Below, one piece after another: positions 1-5,288 of a stretch of DNA of 7,578 bases. The translations under genes and the position numbers were made by a program. How positions within the stretch are numbered: position 1 is the first letter of the stretch; each line of letters opens with the position of its first letter. Location: the NCBI GenBank assembly GCA_934546725.1, contig CAKTED010000064.1:1-7578 (forward strand). The letters are read 5' to 3'. Source of the DNA: an uncultured Oscillospiraceae bacterium. GTDB taxonomy: Bacteria > Bacillota > Clostridia > Oscillospirales > Oscillospiraceae. The notes under the pieces are model-generated. The model was not told where the DNA came from and did not search any database. It worked only from the letters and a program-made list of their open reading frames with translations.

Positions 1-767
1 ACGTTATAAAACTCCGCGCGCGGATACTCAAGGTTCAGATCCATGGACAGCTGCTTGTAGCCGAAGCCCATATCGTTTATCGTATGTATGCCGTCCAGCA
101 GCTCGTCGACGCGGTCGGCGCAGAGAGTGAAGATCATTTCGTTCTCACTCGTGAGCGCGCGCTCAAACTCGCCCGGATCGGGTATGCAGAGATTATACGG
201 CTTATCGCCGTTTATTATCGGAACAACGGAGTTTACACAGGAGCCGACGGTGTCGAACGACGGCTGAACGATCTCTGCCGTGCAGTATTTGACTGCCATC
301 ATCAGCTGGCGCAGCTGATCGGGAACGCAGTAAACTACGATGATGTCAGGCTCGAAGGTGCAGGAGGCCAGCGGCGCGAGGGCGAGACCGGGTATATCCT
401 GCCCCTCCTTTATGAGCGGGAAGTTTTTGCGGAAAAATCTGCGGCTTGCCTCCGTTCCGCGCACGAAAAACGAGCTGCCGACGTAATCATAGTCCTCCTC
501 CGTCATTTCACCAAGGCGGAAGGAGATTATGGGCCACAGGCACCAGTGATCCTCGCGGAACATGGCCATGGAGCGCCTGTTCCGGCGGACCTGCGTGAAG
601 GCCTGACATAGCGCCGGGCGCTCGTTCCTGTCACGGGAAGGGATGTAGCAGCCGTCCGGGACCTCGTCGCGGCTGCGCAGCAGCTTTATGGCTATCGGGG
701 CGGATTTGAGATAGAGCAGGTTTTCGAGCTCCCTGCCGATATCGTTGAATTCATTTACTGTATGCAT
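1..767 (-). CDS. DUF169-family protein (COG2043), 3' end outside window
   Basis: The gene reads leftward from ATG at 767-765 and stays open for 255 codons to the window edge, so only the C-terminus is missing. The start is set by a GGAGGT ribosome site at 775-780, 7 nt upstream. The N-terminus (residues 14-30, LENLLYLKSAPIAIKLL) is the typical DUF169 opening, in which a leucine-rich helix is followed by a 'P-(I/V)-A-(I/V)-K' motif. Cysteines at 40, 54 and 76 follow, C54 and C76 flanking an Arg-rich stretch (TQVRRNRR) as in the family's conserved Cys region. I see no signal peptide or membrane segment, so it is probably cytoplasmic. DUF169 members are common in anaerobes and their biochemical role is not established. 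It is divergent from the glycyl radical enzyme gene and shares its 508-bp upstream region, so co-regulation is possible but unproven. The family call rests on recognition of motifs by eye. Confidence 0.8.
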   Translation of the reverse strand, partial: MHTVNEFNDIGRELENLLYLKSAPIAIKLLRSRDEVPDGCYIPSRDRNERPALCQAFTQVRRNRRSMAMFREDHWCLWPIISFRLGEMTEEDYDYVGSSFFVRGTEASRRFFRKNFPLIKEGQDIPGLALAPLASCTFEPDIIVVYCVPDQLRQLMMAVKYCTAEIVQPSFDTVGSCVNSVVPIINGDKPYNLCIPDPGEFERALTSENEMIFTLCADRVDELLDGIHTINDMGFGYKQLSMDLNLEYPRAEFYN

Positions 768-810
768 GCGTCTGACCTCCGTATATATGATTTTGCGGTA
801 TGACGCTGCC

Positions 811-839
811 ATTATAGCATGAAGCACGGAAAATGTCAG
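811..839 (-). promoter_or_regulatory. Sigma-A-type promoter of the DUF169 gene
   Basis: Read on the minus strand, CTGACA (839-834) and a perfect TATAAT (816-811) are separated by exactly 17 nt. A TGC directly before the -10 box makes it an extended -10. Transcription should start near 804, giving a leader of roughly 37 nt before the ATG at 767. The upstream DNA (841-885) is A/T-rich and could act as an UP element. Confidence 0.88.
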
Positions 840-1050
840 CATAAAACGAAACTTTGATTTAAAATAATTAAAAAAAACGCAATTTAATGGAGCGAAAGCA
901 TTTCATACATCCGTGCAAAACAAAAGCCGGGGATAGAGCAAAACTGTGCGGAAAACACAAAAATCATACGAAATTGACATGAATACATGCAAAAAAGCTT
1001 CTGAACGCGTATAACTTTTTGTTAATTCGTGCGCATTGCGGGCAAACTGA

Positions 1051-1062
1051 ACCTGTACAGGT
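1051..1062. promoter_or_regulatory. 12-bp perfect palindrome, candidate operator
   Basis: ACCTGTACAGGT is a perfect inverted repeat without spacer. It ends 41 bp before the -35 box of the promoter at 1104-1131, a position that suits an activator of the downstream enzyme gene. It contains the outer arms of a lux-box-like motif, but no LuxR-type gene is in view and the site is shorter than a lux box. The regulator is unknown. Confidence 0.4.
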
Positions 1063-1103
1063 AAAGCATTTTCACAAAAAATGAAAGCGGCGAACAGTTC
1101 TGT

Positions 1104-1131
1104 TTGACTTTACCGGAATATGTGATATCAT
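1104..1131 (+). promoter_or_regulatory. Promoter of the glycyl radical enzyme operon
   Basis: TTGACT (1104-1109) and TATCAT (1126-1131, one mismatch to TATAAT) are 16 nt apart. The -10 box lies within a near-palindrome at 1119-1134 built on TGATATCA (1123-1130), so a repressor binding there would cover the promoter. Transcription from about 1138 would give a leader of roughly 138 nt before the ATG at 1276. That is long for a gene with its own good ribosome site and leaves room for leader control. Confidence 0.7.
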
Positions 1132-1167
1132 ATAAGTAAGATAAAAAGTATTATCGAGCATATAAAT

Positions 1168-1183
1168 GGAAAGCATGCTTTCC
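1168..1183. promoter_or_regulatory. 16-bp perfect palindrome in the leader, candidate operator
   Basis: GGAAAGCATGCTTTCC is a perfect 16-bp inverted repeat about 30 bp downstream of the predicted transcription start. This is a usual place for a roadblock or repressor operator. As RNA it could form only a strained hairpin, because the inverted repeat has no loop, so a DNA-binding protein site is more likely. The cognate regulator is not in the window. Confidence 0.5.
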
Positions 1184-1203
1184 CGCCAGCCGAGGGCTGC
1201 GGG
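1182..1203 (+). other. GC-rich leader hairpin of the enzyme mRNA
   Basis: CCCGC(C)AGCC at 1182-1191 pairs with GGCTGCGGG at 1195-1203 through nine base pairs, with one bulged C (1187) and a GAG loop. It overlaps the end of the 16-bp palindrome by 2 nt. No T-run follows, so it is not an intrinsic terminator. It could stabilise the 5' end of an abundant mRNA or form part of a leader control element. Confidence 0.5.
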
Positions 1204-1275
1204 ACTGTGCCGAAAAGCTGATTTTGTAATAAGGCATTGTGTAGACATGTTCTTTGTTTGGAAAGGAGACATATT

Positions 1276-3762
1276 ATGTACGAATTGAAGCCCATGACGG
1301 AGCGCGTCAAAAAGATCCGCGAGAAATATCGCACCACCAGACCCAAGGTCGACATAAACCGTTATCGCCTTGTAACCGAGTTTTACATGAACAACCCGCA
1401 GCTTACCGGTATCCTCAAGAGGGCCAAGAACCTGCGCAACCTGTTTGAGAACATGCCCGTTCTCGTTAATGAGGATGAGGTCATCGTCGGCTGGCAGGGC
1501 GCGACCTACCGCTGCTGCGCTCTTTATCCCGAGACCTCCTTCAACTGGTTCATGAGAGAGCTGCGCGCCGGAACCATTCCCAAGCGCGAGCAGGATCCCT
1601 ATGATATCGACCCCGAGGATGAGAAGTATCTCCTCGAGACCGGCGATTTCTGGGACAAGAACAGCATGAGCGCCATTGTTGACGAGTACATGCCCCGCTA
1701 TCATCGCGACCACATGACCGGCAACGGCGTCCTCTTCTTCGGACCGAAGGATAACTGCCAGTCCCCCGTCGGCCACTTCGTCGCAAACTTCTGGACCGCC
1801 ACTCAGAAGGGCTTCGGCGCCATCCAGAGAGAGGCCGAGGAGAAGATGAGAAAGCTTGAGGAGGACGGTATCTTCGGCGATTCCATCTATCAGTACAACT
1901 TCTACCGTGCGGTGTCCATCGTAAGCGAGGGCATCATCCACTGGTCCAGGAGATACGCGAAGGAGTGCGAGCGTCAGGCTGAGCTGGCAAAGACTCCCGA
2001 GCGCAGGAAGGAGCTGCTCGAGATGGCAGACTGCCTGAACTGGATCATGGAGAATCCCTGCCGTAACTTCCACGACGCTGTACAGTGCATCTACCTCTAT
2101 CAGCTCTCCATGTGTATGGACGGCCAGCAGCACGGCATCAGCTACGGACGCGTTGACCAGTATCTCGGCCACTACTATGAGCAGGATATCGCCAACGGAA
2201 CCATCACTCCCGAGTATGCTCAGGAGATCCTCGACCTGTTCTACCTCAAGGTCGCGGAGTGCAACAAGATCTGGTCCGAAGGCGCAACGAAGTCCGGCCC
2301 GGGCTACACCAGCGGCCAGCTCATGACTCTCGGCGGCGTCGATAAGGATGGCAACGACGCAACCAACCCCGTTACATACATGATGCTCCAGTCCGCGGGA
2401 CGTCTCGTTCTTCACGATCCCCCGCAGGCTCTGCGTATACACGACGGCACGCCCGACGCTCTTTGGGAGGCCGCCATCGAGACCACGAAGCGCGCCGGCG
2501 GCGTGCCCACCTTCGAGAGCGACAAGGTCATCATCCCCGCCCTCATGAAGCGCGGCATTCCGCTTGAGGATGCGCGCAACTACTGCCTGAACGGCTGCGT
2601 TGAGCCCTCCGTCGGCGGCTACGAGTGGGCGCAGCCCGGCGGCACCGGCACGGAGTCCTACCTCAACATCGCAAACGCGATGCTCCTTGCCATCAACAAC
2701 GGCATCAACCCCATGAAGATGCCCGATTCCATGCTCTTCGCCGGAGCCGAGGAGGGCGACGGGAAGAAGGACGGCGGCACCAATCCCATGGTTCCCACCG
2801 CGAGACAGACCGGTCCCGCTACCGGCTACCTCTATGAGATGACGAGCATGGATCAGGTCCTCGAGGCCGTTAAGACCCAGTTCGACTTCTTCTGCAAGTG
2901 GCAGTGCAGCTGCATCAACGCCTGGGAGTCCATGTCTTCCTTCCACAATCCTCTGCCCATGGTCTCCGCTACCCTCACCGGCTGCATGGAGTCCGGCAAG
3001 GACTGCCAGTGCGGCGGCGCGAAGTATAACTCCACCGGTAACTCCTGCATCGGTCTCGGCAACGTGGCGGACAGCCTGAACATCATCGACTATGTCTGCT
3101 TCCGCAAGAAGCTCGCCACCACGAGAGAGCTTTACGATGCCATCATCAACAACTGGGAGGGCTACGAGGAGCTGCGCCAGATCATCAACGGCAAGGTGCC
3201 GCGTTACGGCAACGGCGATCCCGAGGCGGACAAGTACGTCAACTTTACCGCTTCCACCGATGCCAACGCCATCAACCGCGCCACCGGTCCCCGCGGCCGC
3301 TTCAGCGCAGGCTGCTACCCGGTCACCGCGAACGTCATCTTCGGCTGGTTCACCTGGGCAACGCCCGACGGACGCAAGTTCGGCGATCCTCTTACCGACG
3401 GTATCTCCAACGTTCAGGGCATGGATAAGAACGGCCCCGTGTCCTTCATCAACTCCATCCTGAACTTCGACCAGAGCGAGTACGGCAACGGTACGCTCTG
3501 CAATATGAAGTTCCATCCCACGGCGCTCAAGGGCGAGGGCGGTCTGCAGAAGCTCAGAAGCGTTATGCAGACCTACTTCGACGGCGGCGGAATGGAGCTG
3601 CAGCTGAACATCGTTTCCAGCGATACGCTCAGAGACGCTCAGAAGCATCCCGAGAACTACAAGGATCTCGTTGTCCGCGTTGCAGGCTTCTCCGCATATT
3701 TTGTCGAGGTGTTCAAGGGCTGCCAGGATGACCTTATCCGCAGAACTGAGATGGGTCTGTAA
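1276..3762 (+). CDS. Glycyl radical enzyme (PFL-like dehydratase/lyase/decarboxylase family), substrate unknown
   Basis: This 828-aa cytoplasmic enzyme belongs to the pyruvate formate-lyase superfamily. The PFL-type domain fills roughly residues 10-700 and the glycine radical domain about 710-828. The catalytic cysteine is C441 in NGCVEP, with E443 as the companion base. The radical glycine is G804 in RVAGFSAYF. A single active-site Cys instead of the Cys-Cys pair, plus the GCVE motif, excludes true pyruvate formate-lyase and places it with eliminases and lyases such as CutC, HypD, glycerol dehydratase and isethionate lyase. The Gly-Phe pair at 804-805 instead matches 4-hydroxyphenylacetate decarboxylase; the eliminases usually have Gly-Tyr. 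An unusual Cys-rich stretch spans 540-591. ATG 1276 is chosen for its GGAG site (1265-1268); a TTG start at 1237 in the same frame lacks one. Codons are strongly biased, which suggests high expression. It is followed by its activase. The substrate cannot be named from sequence alone. Confidence 0.96.
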   Translation: MYELKPMTERVKKIREKYRTTRPKVDINRYRLVTEFYMNNPQLTGILKRAKNLRNLFENMPVLVNEDEVIVGWQGATYRCCALYPETSFNWFMRELRAGTIPKREQDPYDIDPEDEKYLLETGDFWDKNSMSAIVDEYMPRYHRDHMTGNGVLFFGPKDNCQSPVGHFVANFWTATQKGFGAIQREAEEKMRKLEEDGIFGDSIYQYNFYRAVSIVSEGIIHWSRRYAKECERQAELAKTPERRKELLEMADCLNWIMENPCRNFHDAVQCIYLYQLSMCMDGQQHGISYGRVDQYLGHYYEQDIANGTITPEYAQEILDLFYLKVAECNKIWSEGATKSGPGYTSGQLMTLGGVDKDGNDATNPVTYMMLQSAGRLVLHDPPQALRIHDGTPDALWEAAIETTKRAGGVPTFESDKVIIPALMKRGIPLEDARNYCLNGCVEPSVGGYEWAQPGGTGTESYLNIANAMLLAINNGINPMKMPDSMLFAGAEEGDGKKDGGTNPMVPTARQTGPATGYLYEMTSMDQVLEAVKTQFDFFCKWQCSCINAWESMSSFHNPLPMVSATLTGCMESGKDCQCGGAKYNSTGNSCIGLGNVADSLNIIDYVCFRKKLATTRELYDAIINNWEGYEELRQIINGKVPRYGNGDPEADKYVNFTASTDANAINRATGPRGRFSAGCYPVTANVIFGWFTWATPDGRKFGDPLTDGISNVQGMDKNGPVSFINSILNFDQSEYGNGTLCNMKFHPTALKGEGGLQKLRSVMQTYFDGGGMELQLNIVSSDTLRDAQKHPENYKDLVVRVAGFSAYFVEVFKGCQDDLIRRTEMGL

Positions 3763-3810
3763 GCCTGCCCCAAAGCACATATTACACATTATATAAAACA
3801 TTACGCTTTA

Positions 3811-3836
3811 CGGCCGGCGCATTAACGCGCCGGCCG
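3811..3836 (+). other. Strong GC hairpin between enzyme and activase genes
   Basis: CGGCCGGCGC (3811-3820) and GCGCCGGCCG (3827-3836) form a perfect 10-bp stem of G-C pairs with a 6-nt loop. No U-run follows (TTGAACGGG), so full termination is unlikely. Such a hairpin at the 3' end of the first gene may protect its mRNA from 3' exonucleases or cause partial termination. Either would yield much more enzyme than activase, as the catalytic role of the activase would require. Confidence 0.75.
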
Positions 3837-3843
3837 TTGAACG

Positions 3844-3882
3844 GGACCATTATGACCATTCCTTTCATGGTTATTTGGTGCC
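3844..3882 (+). other. Imperfect inverted repeat just upstream of the activase start
   Basis: ACCAT (3855-3859) pairs with ATGGT (3867-3871). Outside it, GG-ACCA (3844-3849) pairs with TGGT-CC (3876-3882) across a bulged G and an internal loop. ACCATT also occurs twice as a direct repeat (3846-3851 and 3855-3860). The structure sits within 31 nt of the activase ATG and may affect its translation. The stem is broken and this is a modest prediction. Confidence 0.35.
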
Positions 3883-3912
3883 TTGAAGCATATGAAGGGA
3901 ATAGACATAATT

Positions 3913-4875
3913 ATGGAAGAAAAGGTTTTGACTGGAAAATTATACGATATTCAGGGCTTTTCCGTTCAGGATGGCCCCGGCGTCAGGACGACTGCTTTTC
4001 TCAAGGGATGTCCTCTGCATTGCCCGTGGTGCCACAGTCCCGAGTCTCAGGCGTTTTACCCGCAGCTGAGCTGGGTGTCCATGCGCTGCCAGGGTACGGA
4101 GCTGTGCAAGTCCCGCTGCATCGAAGCGTGCAAAAAGGGCGCGCTCGAGCTGGGCGATACGCGTGAGGATGCCGTGAGCGGCGCGCAGATCCAGATGGTT
4201 CACGTCAAGCGCGACCTTTGCGATAACTGCGGCGATTGTGCCGAAGTCTGCTATCCCGGCGCACTGTATATCTGCGGCAAGGATTATACCGTGGACGAGC
4301 TCTGCACCCGCCTTCTGCAGGACAGAAAGTTCTATGAGCGCTCCGGCGGCGGCATAACCATTTCCGGCGGTGAGGCACTGTGCCAGGTGGATTTCGTCGT
4401 TGAGGTGCTGAAGAGAATGAAGGCGGAGGGGATCCACACCGCGCTTGACACCACGGGCTTTGCCTCGTGGGAGACGGTCGAAAAGGTCCTGCCCTACGTT
4501 GACCTTTACCTCTACGATCTCAAGCATATGGACAGCGCGAAGCACGAGGCGATGGTCGGCGTACCCAACGAGCCCATCCTCCGCAACGCCCGCAACCTTG
4601 CGGCCGCCGGCAAAAAGCTCCAGGTGCGCATACCCGTTATCCCCATGTTCAATAACGACGAGGATAATATCCGCAAAACGGCTGAGTTCTGCATGGAGCT
4701 TGGCGACGCGGTGGAGGTGGTCCAGCTGCTTCCGTACCATAACCTCGGAGTAACGAAGTATCTCCGCATAAGCGACCAGCCCGTCGCGGAGGCAACTCCC
4801 CCGAGTGACGCTTTCATGGAGAAGCTCAAAAAGATCATGGAGGACTGCGGCCTGAAGCACGTCACGATCCACTGA
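3913..4875 (+). CDS. Glycyl radical enzyme activating enzyme (radical SAM, ferredoxin-like insert)
   Basis: This 320-aa radical-SAM protein cleaves S-adenosylmethionine to a 5'-deoxyadenosyl radical and takes a hydrogen from the glycine (G804) of the upstream enzyme. The signature DGPGVRTTAFLKGCPLHCPWC carries the SAM-cluster cysteines C33, C37 and C40. A ferredoxin-like insert follows: C59-x5-C65-x3-C69-x3-C73 and C103-x2-C106-x2-C109-x3-C113, enough for two extra [4Fe-4S] clusters. This is the activase type found with non-PFL glycyl radical enzymes. SGGE (151-154) is the SAM amino-group motif. The length is normal for activases with this insert (about 300-320 aa). ATG 3913 is preferred because the family sequence begins there and AAGGGA lies at 3895-3900, although the 12-nt spacing is long. 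In-frame ATG 3892 and TTG 3883 are alternatives with weaker ribosome sites. Stops TGA TAA stand in tandem. It is co-transcribed with the enzyme, 150 nt downstream. Confidence 0.95.
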   Translation: MEEKVLTGKLYDIQGFSVQDGPGVRTTAFLKGCPLHCPWCHSPESQAFYPQLSWVSMRCQGTELCKSRCIEACKKGALELGDTREDAVSGAQIQMVHVKRDLCDNCGDCAEVCYPGALYICGKDYTVDELCTRLLQDRKFYERSGGGITISGGEALCQVDFVVEVLKRMKAEGIHTALDTTGFASWETVEKVLPYVDLYLYDLKHMDSAKHEAMVGVPNEPILRNARNLAAAGKKLQVRIPVIPMFNNDEDNIRKTAEFCMELGDAVEVVQLLPYHNLGVTKYLRISDQPVAEATPPSDAFMEKLKKIMEDCGLKHVTIH

Positions 4876-4887
4876 TAAACCGTATAT

Positions 4888-4931
4888 TTAAGGAACTGCT
4901 TAACGAGATAGTAGCAGTTCCTTAATTTTTT
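4888..4931 (+). terminator. Intrinsic terminator of the glycyl radical enzyme operon
   Basis: TTAAGGAACTGCT (4888-4900) pairs perfectly with AGCAGTTCCTTAA (4913-4925). This 13-bp stem with a 12-nt loop is followed directly by six T residues (4926-4931). It lies 13 nt after the activase stop and separates this operon from the polysaccharide operon. Confidence 0.95.
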
Positions 4932-4967
4932 GGACGACGGATTTTTTGCATAAATTGGCTGAAGCTG

Positions 4968-4996
4968 TTGACTTCCTGAAAAACGTATGATATATT
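4968..4996 (+). promoter_or_regulatory. Promoter of the riboswitch-controlled polysaccharide operon
   Basis: TTGACT (4968-4973) and TATATT (4991-4996) are exactly 17 nt apart, and TGA immediately before the -10 box gives an extended -10. Transcription should begin near 5003, about 70 nt upstream of the riboswitch core, producing a leader of about 286 nt before the first gene. Confidence 0.85.
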
Positions 4997-5073
4997 TATT
5001 CAGTAAATTCATAGAATGGCTGAAATATGCGCAGTTTAAGAGGGTACGTGGATTTGAGCCGTTGTGATGGATG

Positions 5074-5156
5074 AGTGAATATCCCGGCAAACCTGTCGAA
5101 AGGCAGGGACGCAAAGCTAAAGGGGCTTCAAATATAAAGCCAGCCAGCTGCACAGT
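5074..5156 (+). ncRNA. Cyclic di-GMP class I riboswitch (GEMM-I)
   Basis: The conserved GEMM-I blocks are present in order. GGCAAACC (5086-5093) leads into a 6-bp stem, CCTGTC (5092-5097) with GGCAGG (5102-5107), closed by a GAAA tetraloop (5098-5101). Next comes the invariant linker GACGCAAAGC (5108-5117). The second hairpin pairs GGCTT (5124-5128) with AAGCC (5137-5141) and GCT (5116-5118) with AGC (5146-5148), and contains the receptor-like segment GCCAGCTGC (5143-5151). GEMM-I RNAs bind cyclic di-GMP and often sit upstream of genes for motility, adhesion and exopolysaccharide, which fits the operon that follows. By eye, the guanine that distinguishes the c-di-GMP type from the cGAMP-binding variant (an A there) seems to be G. 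The outer boundaries are approximate, and ON or OFF behaviour cannot be read with confidence. Confidence 0.92.
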
Positions 5157-5186
5157 GAAGGTGTGATAGCCGTATGGCTTTCAATT

Positions 5187-5225
5187 GTGGCCTGCGGTTC
5201 TGCGTTTGGCGGAACTGTGGGTCAT
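5187..5225 (+). promoter_or_regulatory. 17-bp leader hairpin, candidate riboswitch expression platform
   Basis: Bases 5187-5203 pair continuously with 5209-5225 around the loop GTTTG (17 bp including about six G-U pairs). The sequence after it, TGCATTTTG, has only a short T-run (5230-5233), so it would be a weak terminator at best. GGCC (5236-5239) and ACAATT (5242-5247) could instead pair with AATTGT-GGCC (5183-5192), giving a competing fold. It lies between the aptamer and the ribosome site. Confidence 0.45.
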
Positions 5226-5288
5226 TGCATTTTGCGGCCAGACAATTCTTGCGCTTTAAACAATAAAATCCGGAAAGGAAACACAGTT

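Larger units (their letters stand above)
768..1275. other. Divergent intergenic regulatory region
   Basis: This 508-bp stretch separates the DUF169 gene from the glycyl radical enzyme gene. It holds a promoter for each direction (811-839 minus, 1104-1131 plus), a 12-bp palindrome at 1051-1062, a 16-bp palindrome at 1168-1183 and a GC-rich hairpin at 1182-1203. The part from 841 to 1050 is A/T-rich (an A-run at 871-877, TTTTTGTTAAT at 1016-1026) and shows no convincing gene. TTTGTTAA resembles one half of a Rex-type redox operator, but no second half is present. No tRNA, small RNA or CRISPR structure was recognised. Confidence 0.7.
4876..5288 (+). other. Intergenic region and long leader of the polysaccharide operon
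   Basis: These 413 bp hold, in order, the terminator of the previous operon (4888-4931), a promoter (4968-4996), the c-di-GMP riboswitch aptamer (about 5074-5156), a 17-bp hairpin (5187-5225) that is the best candidate expression platform, and the ribosome site AAGGA (5275-5279) for the GTG start at 5289. I see no protein gene here. The open frame running back to GTG 5163 lies inside the leader and is not supported by a ribosome site. Confidence 0.8.

Noticed and set aside
84..611. 175-codon plus-strand open frame at the left edge
   Set aside because: It lies opposite the DUF169 gene, has no good ribosome site, and the minus strand has the family motifs, promoter and Shine-Dalgarno sequence.
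974..979. TTGACA, a perfect -35 box upstream of the enzyme gene
   Set aside because: No acceptable -10 box at 16-19 nt; the next TATAAC is about 30 nt away. The promoter at 1104-1131 is better.
1016..1026. TTTTTGTTAAT, resembling half of a Rex redox operator
   Set aside because: The second inverted half (TTAACAA) is absent at the required spacing.
1176..1286. Small plus-strand open frame (about 36 codons) in the enzyme leader, overlapping the enzyme start
   Set aside because: No clear ribosome site, no run of a single amino acid as in attenuator leader peptides, and it overlaps the palindrome and hairpin. A leader peptide cannot be supported.
1072..3801. 909-codon open frame on the minus strand opposite the glycyl radical enzyme gene
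   Set aside because: It mirrors a highly expressed gene with strong codon bias, which leaves few antisense stops. Its translation is low-complexity (Ala, Val, Leu, Gly, His) with no recognisable domain, and the sense frame has all catalytic motifs.
3940..4872. 310-codon open frame opposite the activase gene
   Set aside because: Antisense shadow of a gene whose radical-SAM and ferredoxin motifs are unmistakable; no ribosome site or domain supports it.
5163..5288. In-frame upstream extension of the CpsC-type gene starting at GTG 5163
   Set aside because: It would place coding sequence directly after the riboswitch aptamer and across the leader hairpin, lacks a ribosome site, and adds residues not typical of the family. 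GTG 5289 has a good site.
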